NCBI RefSeq assembly: GCF_002015035.1 | Contig: NZ_MUXY01000006.1 | Span: 942-37,572, forward strand | Origin: Haemophilus parahaemolyticus | Lineage (GTDB): Bacteria; Pseudomonadota; Gammaproteobacteria; Enterobacterales; Pasteurellaceae | Direction of reading: 5' to 3' | Length of the DNA stretch: 36,631 nucleotides | Shown: one piece after another, positions 25,378 to 33,338 of the stretch | Layout: each line of letters opens with the position of its first letter | Position numbering within the stretch: the first letter of the stretch is position 1 | Notes under the pieces: generated by a model | What the model was told of the DNA's origin: nothing | Databases searched by the model: none | Seen by the model: only the letters and a program-made list of their open reading frames with translations | Translations under genes and position numbers: made by a program

Positions 25378-25396
25378 TCTAGACGTCTAGATTTCT
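25373..25396. promoter_or_regulatory. Tandem met boxes (MetJ operator)
   Basis: Three adjacent 8-base units: CGCAATCT (4 of 8 to the consensus AGACGTCT), AGACGTCT (8 of 8, 25381-25388) and AGATTTCT (6 of 8). MetJ binds cooperatively to two or more tandem units. The array overlaps the metJ -35 box. Confidence 0.85.
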
Positions 25397-25420
25397 ATTG
25401 TGATTTTATGCAGAAAGCTG

Positions 25421-25450
25421 TTGGTCTTTTAGGCGTCGAACAAGTACAAT
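25421..25450 (+). promoter_or_regulatory. Probable mlaA promoter
   Basis: TTGGTC (25421-25426), an 18-base spacer and TACAAT (25445-25450), 29 bases before the mlaA start codon. The site is 25 bases clear of the met boxes. Confidence 0.45.
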
Positions 25451-25479
25451 AACCGCATTGAGTTTAACAAGGAAACACT

Positions 25480-26223
25480 ATGAAATTAAAAGCCACTGCA
25501 TTGGTAACTGCAAGTCTATTATTGACCGCTTGTTCATCTGTCATCGACCCGAACACGGGCGAACGCAAAGATCCACTCGAAGGGTTTAACCGTGCGATGT
25601 GGAATATAAATTACAACTATCTTGATCCTTACGTGGTTAAACCAGTGGCGACAGGTTGGAGAGACTATGTGCCAAGCCCTATTAAAACAGGTTTAGTGAA
25701 TGTAGCGAATAACTTGGATGAGCCAGCGAGTTTCGTTAATCGTTTGTTAGAAGGTGAAGTGAAAAAAGCGATGATCCACTTCAACCGTTTCTGGATTAAC
25801 TCCGTATTTGGTATTGGTGGTTTAATCGACTGGGCAAGTAAAACACCTGACTTAAAACTTGATAACGGCAACCGTGAATTTGGCGAAACGCTTGGGCACT
25901 ATGGCGTGGGCACAGGGGCATATATTATGGTGCCAGGTTACGGGCCAACCACCCCACGACAAGCGGTCGGAAAAGTAGTAGATTCTGCATACCCTGTGCT
26001 TTCACTTTTAACTACCCCTTGGAGTATTGCAAAATTTAGCGTTCAAGGCATTAATACCCGTGCTAACTTACTTGACCAAGATGCGTTAATCAAACAATCG
26101 CTCGACCCTTATGTAACTTTCCGTGAAGCTTATTTCCAAAACTTGGAATTTAAAGTAAACAATGGCAAAGCAAGTGAAGAGAAAGAAACATTATCGAAAG
26201 ATGAGTTGAAGGGGATTGATTAG
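25480..26223 (+). CDS. mlaA: Outer-membrane lipoprotein MlaA (VacJ)
   Basis: Component of the Mla pathway that removes misplaced phospholipids from the outer leaflet of the outer membrane and hands them to MlaC. The 247-residue precursor has a lipoprotein signal peptide with lipobox LLTAC (lipidated Cys18), and Ser19 at +2 predicts outer-membrane sorting. The mature part shows the MlaA signature DPLEGFNRAMWNINYNYLDP and the GETLGHYGVGTGAYIMVPGY region. It stands apart from mlaBCDEF, as is common. Two uptake cores (25525-25533 and 25959-25967) lie in the coding sequence. In Haemophilus, VacJ contributes to serum resistance. Confidence 0.95.
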   Translation: MKLKATALVTASLLLTACSSVIDPNTGERKDPLEGFNRAMWNINYNYLDPYVVKPVATGWRDYVPSPIKTGLVNVANNLDEPASFVNRLLEGEVKKAMIHFNRFWINSVFGIGGLIDWASKTPDLKLDNGNREFGETLGHYGVGTGAYIMVPGYGPTTPRQAVGKVVDSAYPVLSLLTTPWSIAKFSVQGINTRANLLDQDALIKQSLDPYVTFREAYFQNLEFKVNNGKASEEKETLSKDELKGID

Positions 26224-26229
26224 TGAGAT

Positions 26230-26290
26230 TCATAGTAGATGAGGAATTTCTGCATAAAATGGATTTTACGTTTATCTACTATGATATTTT
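26230..26290 (+). terminator. Probable mlaA terminator
   Basis: An 11-bp stem TCATAGTAGAT / ATCTACTATGA (26230-26240 with 26274-26284) holds a smaller internal hairpin (26255-26268) and is followed by TATTTTTG. The 33-base loop is long for an intrinsic terminator. Confidence 0.6.
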
Positions 26291-26341
26291 TGTAGTGTTA
26301 TGTAGAAACTGCACAATTAAACCATTAGCTTGATTTTCTTG

Positions 26342-26375
26342 TAGCAACAGTGTTGACCTAAAAACGCTGTTGCTA
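26342..26375. repeat. Hairpin between mlaA and the nitroreductase gene
   Basis: TAGCAACAGTG (26342-26352) pairs with CGCTGTTGCTA (26365-26375), one G-U pair, 12-base loop. There is no T-run on either side. The rest of 26291-26431 shows nothing I can name. Confidence 0.5.
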
Positions 26376-26431
26376 TGCTAAGGGAAATGTCATTGATATG
26401 ATATTTATGTAAAACTGTATTTTTAAATCTT

Positions 26432-27070
26432 TTATTTTTTAAATCCTTTCCCATCATTCCATGAAACTGTATATTCTAACGGCAAGCGAACGCTTGGAAT
26501 AGGTGCAGTGGCGGCTTTTCCGATTGCGAGTAGCATTAACGGTGCATAACGCTTGCTATCCACGTCTAAGACGTTCATCACTGCTTTACGGTCAAAAATG
26601 CCAATGGCGTGAGTGTCGTATCCTCTATCTTTGGCAACTAACATCAATTGCATTGTCGCAAGGCTAGTATCGATAAGTACTTGATCGCGAATTTCTTCCG
26701 CATTTGATTTTTCATATAAGCCTAACAAGAAGTTGTATGAATTCTCGCGAAATTGTGGCATTAAACAACCTTTTTCTACCGAATAATCCAAAAGATCGTC
26801 CAATACCTTTTGATATTCTAAATCGGCTAAGACTAAAATGACCATAGAGGCACTCTCACAAGGCGGAGCATTATGTCCTACCAAACCAGGTAGCTGTTTT
26901 TTCTTTTCCGTTTCATCGATCACCACATAGCGCCAAGGCTGTAAGTTAGCTTTTGAAGGGGCGAGCTGTGCAAGTGTGAACATGTCAGCCATTTCTTCAC
27001 GGCTAATTTTCACATTCGGATTGAACATTTTGATGGTTTTGCGGGTTTCAATAACTTTGGTCAGATCCAT
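26432..27070 (-). CDS. Nitroreductase-family flavoprotein
   Basis: A 212-residue FMN-dependent NAD(P)H oxidoreductase of the nitroreductase superfamily. The start at 27070 (MDLTKVIETRKTIKMF) has GAGGAGAG just upstream; the frame is open to 27130 without family resemblance. The N-terminal R-[KS] FMN-phosphate motif (ETRKTIK), the segment LAPSKANLQPWRYVVID, and the C-terminal MLLAIGKA mark the family. The physiological substrate cannot be read from sequence: quinones, flavins or nitro compounds are typical. Downstream of sapF on the same strand, 94 bp away. Confidence 0.88.
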   Translation of the reverse strand: MDLTKVIETRKTIKMFNPNVKISREEMADMFTLAQLAPSKANLQPWRYVVIDETEKKKQLPGLVGHNAPPCESASMVILVLADLEYQKVLDDLLDYSVEKGCLMPQFRENSYNFLLGLYEKSNAEEIRDQVLIDTSLATMQLMLVAKDRGYDTHAIGIFDRKAVMNVLDVDSKRYAPLMLLAIGKAATAPIPSVRLPLEYTVSWNDGKGFKK

Positions 27071-27164
27071 TTTTCTCTCCTCAAACAGTTGATTTTTCGT
27101 AGGATATTGCAAGTAGTATATGCTTCTCAAATCTGTGCAGAAATACCCAAGTATAGGCAGAAAT

Positions 27165-27959
27165 TTATTCTGCCCAAGCTTCCATCGTTAATTTTTTTCC
27201 AAAATGGCTTTCGATAAGGCGTTCCGTAATGGCATGCTGTGGACGTAACAATACTTCTTTGGTTGTGCCATATTCTAAAATTTCGCCTTCGTGCATAACG
27301 AGTAATTTGTCGCTGATGTGTTTGATCAAGCCGAGATGCTGCCCAATGTAGATAAATGAAAGAGCAAGGCGCTGTTGAAGCTCAAGCATTAAATTGATCA
27401 TCTGAGTCTTAACAGAGAAATCGAGCGTGCTAGAAGTATCATCAATAATCAGGATTTCTGGCTCTAAAATAAGCGCTCGTGCAAGAGCAACGAGTTGTTT
27501 TTGGCTGTTCGATGCTAAAGAAATCGGTGTCAATACGTGATCTTTATAAAGCCCAACTAATTTGAGCGTTTGGAAAATGCGTTCATTACGGGCTTCTTCA
27601 GATAGCTGAGTTGCCATTCGAAGTGGTGCATCTAAAATCTGCCCGATATTATGGTTAGGATCAAAAGCATCATTTGGATCTTGGAATACCATTCGGATAT
27701 GTTTGGCTCGGAAAGCGTAGTCACCAAATGCAAGCGGTTTATTTCTAAATAACATTTGCCCAGAAGTAGGTTCAACTTGCCCAATGATCATTTTGGCAAG
27801 TGTGGATTTTCCTGAGCCATTTTCACCGATAATCGCTAACGTTTCACGGCGGTTGAGGGTGAAAGAGACATCTTTCACTGCATAAAAATCGTGCTTGTGA
27901 AAAATGCTGCTACGTTCAATAAAGCGTTTACTAAGGTGTTGTATCTCTAAAAGTGCCAT
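27165..27959 (-). CDS. sapF: SapF-like ABC transporter ATP-binding protein
   Basis: A 264-residue ATPase subunit resembling SapF of the Sap system for antimicrobial-peptide and haem uptake. Walker A GENGSGKS (45-52), the Q-loop VFQDPND (Gln93) and the switch His208 (GQHLG) are intact. The signature motif is degenerate (LASNS, 149-153, in place of LSGGQ), and the Walker B segment ILIIDD carries Asp174 where most ABC ATPases have catalytic Glu. SapF relatives are already divergent here, so this may be family-typical. The usual partners sapABCD are not adjacent: fba is upstream and the nitroreductase downstream. Assignment within the peptide/opine (Dpp/Opp/Sap) class is moderately sure. Confidence 0.83.
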   Translation of the reverse strand: MALLEIQHLSKRFIERSSIFHKHDFYAVKDVSFTLNRRETLAIIGENGSGKSTLAKMIIGQVEPTSGQMLFRNKPLAFGDYAFRAKHIRMVFQDPNDAFDPNHNIGQILDAPLRMATQLSEEARNERIFQTLKLVGLYKDHVLTPISLASNSQKQLVALARALILEPEILIIDDTSSTLDFSVKTQMINLMLELQQRLALSFIYIGQHLGLIKHISDKLLVMHEGEILEYGTTKEVLLRPQHAITERLIESHFGKKLTMEAWAE

Positions 27960-27964
27960 ACTCG

Positions 27965-27985
27965 TAGGGTAGAATTTATTCCACC
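27965..27985. repeat. Partial TAGGGTG-type repeat upstream of sapF
   Basis: TAGGGTAGAATTTATTCCACC folds as a hairpin (27968-27975 with 27978-27985, one mismatch). It resembles one half of the repeats at 8807-8876 and 19700-19765 and starts 6 bases before the sapF start codon on the other strand. Confidence 0.5.
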
Positions 27986-28014
27986 ATTTAATAATTAATT
28001 ACAGATTTTTGATA

Positions 28015-28041
28015 GAAAAAGACCGCTTTTGCAAGCGGTCT
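28015..28041 (-). terminator. Uptake-sequence pair terminator after fba
   Basis: AGACCGCTT (28020-28028) and AAGCGGTCT (28033-28041) form a perfect 9-bp stem with a 4-base loop. On the minus strand it is followed by TTTTT, 23 bases after the fba stop. Confidence 0.9.
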
Positions 28042-28063
28042 AAAGTTGCGACAAGTTTACAAA

Positions 28064-29140
<1,077 letters not shown>

Positions 29141-29180
29141 TTTTTGTTTCCTCTAAATGTTAAAAATTTGATTTTTGATC

Positions 29181-29201
29181 TCCCTCTTTACTAAAGAGGG
29201 A
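29181..29201. repeat. Hairpin in the pgk-fba gap related to the MITE-like arms
   Basis: TCCCTCTTT (29181-29189) and AAAGAGGGA (29193-29201) form a 9-bp stem with a 3-base loop. The core CCTCTTT...AAAGAGG equals the hairpin inside each arm of the element at 6437-6626. There is no T-run, so it more likely affects mRNA stability or processing than termination. Confidence 0.7.
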
Positions 29202-29216
29202 AGACTAAATTAGAAA

Positions 29217-30392
29217 TTAACCTTTCGCACGTTGTTCTAAAATTTCAACTGCTGGTAATACTTTGCCTTCTACAAATTCTAAGAATGCACCACCACCAGT
29301 TGAGATGTAAGAGATTTTATCTGCAATACCGAACATATCAATTGCTGCTAAAGTATCACCACCACCTGCAATAGAGAATGCACCGTTTGCGGTTGCATCA
29401 ACGATTGCTTGTGCCACGATTTCTGTACCTTTACGGAAGTTAGGGAATTCAAATACGCCTACAGGACCATTCCACAAAATGGTTTTCGCACCACGGATAA
29501 TGGCTGCTAATTCTTCTGCTGATTTATCGCCGATGTCGAAGATTGACTCATTTTCAGCCACTTCGTTTACCGCTTTTTCAACTGCTGGTGCAGTTTCAGA
29601 GAATTCTGTACCCACGCGAACATCTACTGGCACAGGAATGTTAGTTGCTTTTGATAAACGTTGTGCTTCAGGGATTAAATCTGCTTCGTATAAAGATTTA
29701 CCTACATTGTTGCCTTCTGCCGCAATGAAAGTATTTGCGATACCGCCACCAACAATAAGTTGATCAGCGACTTTTGATAAACTGTCTAAAACAGTTAATT
29801 TGGTAGAAACTTTTGAACCACCCACGATTGCCAGCATTGGGCGTTGTGGTTCTTTTAACGCTTTGCCTAGTGCGTCTAATTCAGCTGCTAACAATGGACC
29901 TGCACAAGCAACTGGTGCGAATTGTGCTACGCCGTGAGTTGAAGCTTGAGCACGATGGGCCGAGCCGAATGCATCCATTACAAATACGTCACATAATGCA
30001 GCGTATTTTTTAGATAATTCTTCTTCGTTTTTCTTCTCACCTTTGTTTACACGTACGTTTTCAAGCACAACAATTTCGCCGTCTTTTACGTCCACGCCAT
30101 CTAAGTAGTCGCGCACTAAACGTACTGGCACACCTAAATCTGATGCATTTAAGTAATCAACGACAGGTTGTAGAGAATCTTTCTCTTCAAATACACCTTC
30201 AGTCGGACGACCTAAGTGTGAAGTTACCATCACTTTAGCACCTTTTTCTAACGCTAATTTTAATGTAGGGATCGTTGCACGAATACGTGCATCTGAAGTA
30301 ACTTTGCCCTCTTTAACTGGCACGTTTAAATCTGCACGAATGAAAACGCGTTTACCTGCTAAATCAAGGTCTGCCATTTTGATAACTGACAT
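29217..30392 (-). CDS. pgk: Phosphoglycerate kinase
   Basis: Glycolytic enzyme that makes ATP from 1,3-bisphosphoglycerate. The 391-residue protein carries the substrate-binding segment [13 protein letters not shown] near the N-terminus, the [10 protein letters not shown] motif, [22 protein letters not shown], and the nucleotide-binding [13 protein letters not shown] and [11 protein letters not shown] near the C-terminus. GAGGA stands before the ATG. First gene of a pgk-fba unit with an extended -10 promoter. Confidence 0.97.
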   Translation of the reverse strand: MSVIKMADLDLAGKRVFIRADLNVPVKEGKVTSDARIRATIPTLKLALEKGAKVMVTSHLGRPTEGVFEEKDSLQPVVDYLNASDLGVPVRLVRDYLDGVDVKDGEIVVLENVRVNKGEKKNEEELSKKYAALCDVFVMDAFGSAHRAQASTHGVAQFAPVACAGPLLAAELDALGKALKEPQRPMLAIVGGSKVSTKLTVLDSLSKVADQLIVGGGIANTFIAAEGNNVGKSLYEADLIPEAQRLSKATNIPVPVDVRVGTEFSETAPAVEKAVNEVAENESIFDIGDKSAEELAAIIRGAKTILWNGPVGVFEFPNFRKGTEIVAQAIVDATANGAFSIAGGGDTLAAIDMFGIADKISYISTGGGAFLEFVEGKVLPAVEILEQRAKG

Positions 30393-30439
30393 AGTGAGTT
30401 CCTCTTTTTAATCAAATTTAAAAATATAAAAACGGCTTG

Positions 30440-30448
30440 ATTATACCA
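30440..30448 (-). promoter_or_regulatory. pgk promoter, extended -10
   Basis: On the minus strand TGGTATAAT is a perfect extended -10 element (TGnTATAAT). No good -35 lies 17 bases upstream, which fits the extended class. The predicted transcript start is about 40 bases before the pgk start codon. The rest of 30449-30594 is AT-rich with one uptake-like core and no other clear feature. Confidence 0.68.
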
Positions 30449-30594
30449 TTTTTTGATTAGATTTTATGAATATAGATCAAATAATGCTTTATTTTCTTCA
30501 TAAAAGAAAATAATTTGACTACTCAACTCGTAAAATATTTTACTTTTTCGACCGCTTGAATAGAAAATTGTTTTTACTTTATACGCCAAATTGA

Positions 30595-31032
30595 TTATAA
30601 ATACAACGCCATCACGATGGCATTCTCTTTTTTTCCATCAGGTAAAGGGTAATAATGCTTGCGAATGGTTACCTCGTTAAAGCCTAGCTGGATATAAAGC
30701 TGTTGGGCTTTAGTATTGGATTCCCGCACCTCAAGCCAAAGCGTGAGCACACCTTTTTTGCCCAATTCTTCAATTAACCTTTGCAATAATACTTTGCCAT
30801 AGCCTTTACCTTGCTCAGCGGGATCAACGGCAATATTAAATAGCGTCGCTTCATCCAATACGATATTGCAAATCGCAAAGCCGACGATTTTGCCTTGTTC
30901 AAGCAATTTTAGGTTTAAATAACGCTCACCTTGGTTATTCAACAACGTGCCTTTTGACCAAGGTATAATATGTGCTTGTTGTTCAATTTCGAATAAACGA
31001 TCGAAGTCGGTTGCGATAATGTGTTCAATCAT
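30595..31032 (-). CDS. rimI: Ribosomal-protein S18 alanine N-acetyltransferase
   Basis: GNAT-family acetyltransferase that acetylates the N-terminal alanine of ribosomal protein S18. The 145-residue product has the acetyl-CoA-binding motif AEQGKGYGKVLLQRLIEEL preceded by LFNIAVDP, the substrate-side segment IIPWSKGTL, and the conserved LEVRESNTKAQQLYIQLGF. These are closer to RimI than to generic GNAT enzymes. Downstream of arcC on the same strand; an uptake-sequence hairpin separates them. Confidence 0.9.
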   Translation of the reverse strand: MIEHIIATDFDRLFEIEQQAHIIPWSKGTLLNNQGERYLNLKLLEQGKIVGFAICNIVLDEATLFNIAVDPAEQGKGYGKVLLQRLIEELGKKGVLTLWLEVRESNTKAQQLYIQLGFNEVTIRKHYYPLPDGKKENAIVMALYL

Positions 31033-31052
31033 AGTCTTTTTCTATAAAAAAT

Positions 31053-31106
31053 AAGCGGTTAAATTTTATGTAAATTTTGCAAAATCTACAATAAATTCAA
31101 CCGCTT
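31053..31106 (-). terminator. Uptake-sequence pair hairpin between arcC and rimI
   Basis: AAGCGGTT (31053-31060) pairs with AACCGCTT (31099-31106); pairing continues imperfectly inward and an ATTTTGCAAAAT palindrome sits in the loop. It lies 16 bases after the arcC stop and could end the arcBC transcript, though the following T-run on the minus strand is poor. Confidence 0.6.
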
Positions 31107-31122
31107 TATAAGCACTTAGCGA

Positions 31123-32067
31123 TTAGTAAAATTCTATGCTTTCAACGCTATTTGTTATACGTGTCCCCGCTTTGCCTGCTACAATATCTTGAATCTGGGC
31201 AAGTGAGCCGATCGCCGCATCTTTGCCTGTTGCTTTAACGAAGTTGATCACAGCCTGCACTTTTGGCCCCATTGAACCTGGCGCAAACTCTGATGCCAAA
31301 GCCTCGAGGGTTTCTGGGTTACCTTTGGCAATTTTACGTTGGGTCGGTTTTTGGAAATCAACACAAGCGGCGTCTACATCGGTGGCGATAATAAATAAAT
31401 CAGCATCCAAGTTTTCTGAAATCACCGCGGTCGCTAAGTCTTTATCAACCACTGCTTCCACGCCTTGTAATTCGCCTTTTTCATTACGGAAACTTGGCAC
31501 ACCGCCGCCGCCGCCACAAATCACAATTTGATCTTGTGCGAGTAGTGCTCTCACCGCTTCAATACCAGTCACACCGACAGGTTTAGGACTTGGTACAGCA
31601 CGGCGGAAGTATTGTCCGTCAGCCATTACTGTCCAGCCTTTTTCCGTGGCTAATTTTTCCGCTTCCGCTTGGCTATACACCTGGCCAATCGGTTTACTTG
31701 GTTTAGCAAACGCAGGATCGTGTTTATCGACAATCACTTGAGTTACCAAGGTTTGCGTTGGGTGTTCAGGAATTAGATTGGTTAATTCTTGTTGTAACAT
31801 ATAACCAATCATTCCCACGGTTTGTGAAACTAAAATATCTAACGGATAGGGCTCAATTTTCGCATCTTGAGCGTAATAAGCTGCGTGTTGTAACGCAAGT
31901 AACCCCACTTGTGGCCCGTTGCCATGTGAAATCACAAGCTCATTATTGGGTTTGATTTTAGCAAGCTGTTCTGCTGCGACGCGAATATTCGCCGCTTGGT
32001 TTTGTGCCGTCATTGGCTCACCACGTTTTAATAATGCATTGCCACCGAGTGCTACTACGATTTTCAT
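31123..32067 (-). CDS. arcC: Carbamate kinase
   Basis: Last enzyme of the arginine deiminase pathway: converts carbamoyl phosphate and ADP to ATP, ammonia and carbon dioxide. The 314 residues fit the amino-acid-kinase fold: [16 protein letters not shown] at the N-terminus, [15 protein letters not shown], the [11 protein letters not shown] glycine loop, the VVDKDLA motif and the C-terminal [13 protein letters not shown]. It lies 11 bp after arcB, so the two are cotranscribed; the pairing assigns both to arginine or citrulline breakdown rather than biosynthesis. Confidence 0.95.
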   Translation of the reverse strand: MKIVVALGGNALLKRGEPMTAQNQAANIRVAAEQLAKIKPNNELVISHGNGPQVGLLALQHAAYYAQDAKIEPYPLDILVSQTVGMIGYMLQQELTNLIPEHPTQTLVTQVIVDKHDPAFAKPSKPIGQVYSQAEAEKLATEKGWTVMADGQYFRRAVPSPKPVGVTGIEAVRALLAQDQIVICGGGGGVPSFRNEKGELQGVEAVVDKDLATAVISENLDADLFIIATDVDAACVDFQKPTQRKIAKGNPETLEALASEFAPGSMGPKVQAVINFVKATGKDAAIGSLAQIQDIVAGKAGTRITNSVESIEFY

Positions 32068-32078
32068 TTTTCTTCCCC

Positions 32079-33083
32079 TTACGCTAAACTTGCCACCATT
32101 ACCGCTTTAATTGTATGCATACGGTTTTCTGCTTGTTCGAATGCCACATTTGCTGGTGATTCAAACACATCTTCTGTTACTTCAATGCCATTTGCCAAAG
32201 CGGGGTATTTTTCTGCGATTTGCTTACCAATTTTGGTTTCGCTATTGTGGAACGCAGGCAAGCAGTGCATAAATTTCACTTTTGGATTGCCCGTACGTTT
32301 CATCAACTCAGGTGTAACCTGATAAGGCATTAACATATCAATACGCTCGCCCCACGTTTCTAACGGCTCACCCATTGAGACCCACACATCGGTATGGACG
32401 AAATCCACATCTTTCACTGCTGTATCAATATCGTCGGTTACCGTAATGCGAGCGCCCGATTCTGCCGCAAATTTTTGGCACATTTCGACCAGAGAATCTT
32501 CTGGTAACAATGCTTTTGGTGCACAGATACGCACATCCATCCCTAATTTCGCCCCGATTAACAAGAGTGAATTCCCCACATTGTTACGTGCATCACCGAT
32601 ATAGACGTAGCTAATTTGACTCAACGGTTTTTCGCAGTTTTCAATCATTGTTAGCACATCGGCAAGCATTTGTGTTGGGTGGAATTCATCCGTTAAGCCA
32701 TTGAATACTGGCACGCCTGCATATTCTGCTAACTCATTGACAACTGATTGTTTAAAGCCACGATATTCAATCGCATCATACATTCTACCTAATACGCGAG
32801 CGGTATCTTTCATCGATTCTTTATGCCCAATTTGTGAAGAGGTTGGGTCAATATAGGTTACGTGAGCCCCTTGATCATAAGCTGCTACCTCAAAAGCACA
32901 GCGAGTACGGGTGGAGGTTTTCTCAAAAATTAACGCAATGTTTTTGCCTTTTAAACGAGGCTGTTCTGTGCCAGCATATTTCGCACGTTTTAAATCGCGT
33001 GATAAATCTAACAAATACTTAATTTCACGTTCGGTGTGGTTTACTAAACTGAGTAAATGTCTGTTTTTGAGATTAAATGCCAT
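32079..33083 (-). CDS. arcB: Ornithine carbamoyltransferase, catabolic type
   Basis: Converts citrulline and phosphate to ornithine and carbamoyl phosphate in the catabolic direction. The 334-residue protein has the carbamoyl-phosphate loop STRTR (57-61), [11 protein letters not shown], the ornithine-binding DVWVSMGE and the active-site FMHCLPAFH. Sequence alone does not separate ArcB from ArgF, but the adjacent arcC favours the catabolic role. AGGAG stands 8 bases before the ATG. Transcribed from a sigma-70 promoter divergent from the IgA-protease-like gene. Arginine deiminase (arcA) and the antiporter (arcD) are not seen. Confidence 0.92.
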   Translation of the reverse strand: MAFNLKNRHLLSLVNHTEREIKYLLDLSRDLKRAKYAGTEQPRLKGKNIALIFEKTSTRTRCAFEVAAYDQGAHVTYIDPTSSQIGHKESMKDTARVLGRMYDAIEYRGFKQSVVNELAEYAGVPVFNGLTDEFHPTQMLADVLTMIENCEKPLSQISYVYIGDARNNVGNSLLLIGAKLGMDVRICAPKALLPEDSLVEMCQKFAAESGARITVTDDIDTAVKDVDFVHTDVWVSMGEPLETWGERIDMLMPYQVTPELMKRTGNPKVKFMHCLPAFHNSETKIGKQIAEKYPALANGIEVTEDVFESPANVAFEQAENRMHTIKAVMVASLA

Positions 33084-33122
33084 AATATGTACTCCTGCAA
33101 TTGTGGATTAAAAAATCGGACT

Positions 33123-33151
33123 ATTCTAGCAAAGCAAACGATTGCTTTCAA
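33123..33151 (-). promoter_or_regulatory. arcB promoter
   Basis: On the minus strand TTGAAA (33151-33146), a 17-base spacer and TAGAAT (33128-33123), each 5 of 6 to consensus. The predicted start is about 33 bases before arcB. Confidence 0.7.
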
Positions 33152-33189
33152 ATAATACTTTTAAAAAAATGCCATAACATTGAAATTAT

Positions 33190-33206
33190 ATGCAATATTT
33201 TTGCAT
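33190..33206. promoter_or_regulatory. 17-bp palindrome in the arcB / autotransporter intergenic region
   Basis: ATGCAA-TATTT-TTGCAT is a perfect 6-bp inverted repeat with a 5-base centre, placed between two divergent promoters. It might bind a dimeric regulator; it does not match ArgR, FNR or CRP consensus spacing. The remaining intergenic sequence is AT-rich without other clear sites. Confidence 0.35.
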
Positions 33207-33298
33207 TATTATTCTGATAATGCGAGTTTATTTTCATATTTAGTCATTATTCTCAATAAGAAAAGGAAATAGTGATAGTCTCTGTTATCTATTTAGCG

Positions 33299-33304
33299 TA
33301 TAAT
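33299..33304 (+). promoter_or_regulatory. -10 box of the IgA-protease-like gene
   Basis: A perfect TATAAT 34 bases before the start codon. No convincing -35 stands 16-18 bases upstream, so an activator or a weak promoter is likely. Confidence 0.5.
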
Positions 33305-33307
33305 GGT

Positions 33308-33324
33308 AGTTTATTTTTTAAACT
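33308..33324 (+). repeat. Leader hairpin before the IgA-protease-like gene
   Basis: AGTTTA-TTTTT-TAAACT is a perfect 6-bp inverted repeat immediately before the AAGG ribosome site (33325-33328). In the mRNA it would lie at the very 5' end. Confidence 0.5.
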
Positions 33325-33338
33325 AAGGTAGTATTTTT

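Noticed and set aside
33138..33151. FNR-like site upstream of arcB (7 of 10 to consensus)
   Set aside because: It coincides with the TTGAAA -35 box of a good sigma-70 promoter, and no -10 box is at the distance a class II FNR site requires.
33190..33206. ArgR box upstream of arcB
   Set aside because: The palindrome has a 5-base centre and TGCAA arms; the ARG box needs TGAAT arms with a 4-base centre, so the fit is poor.
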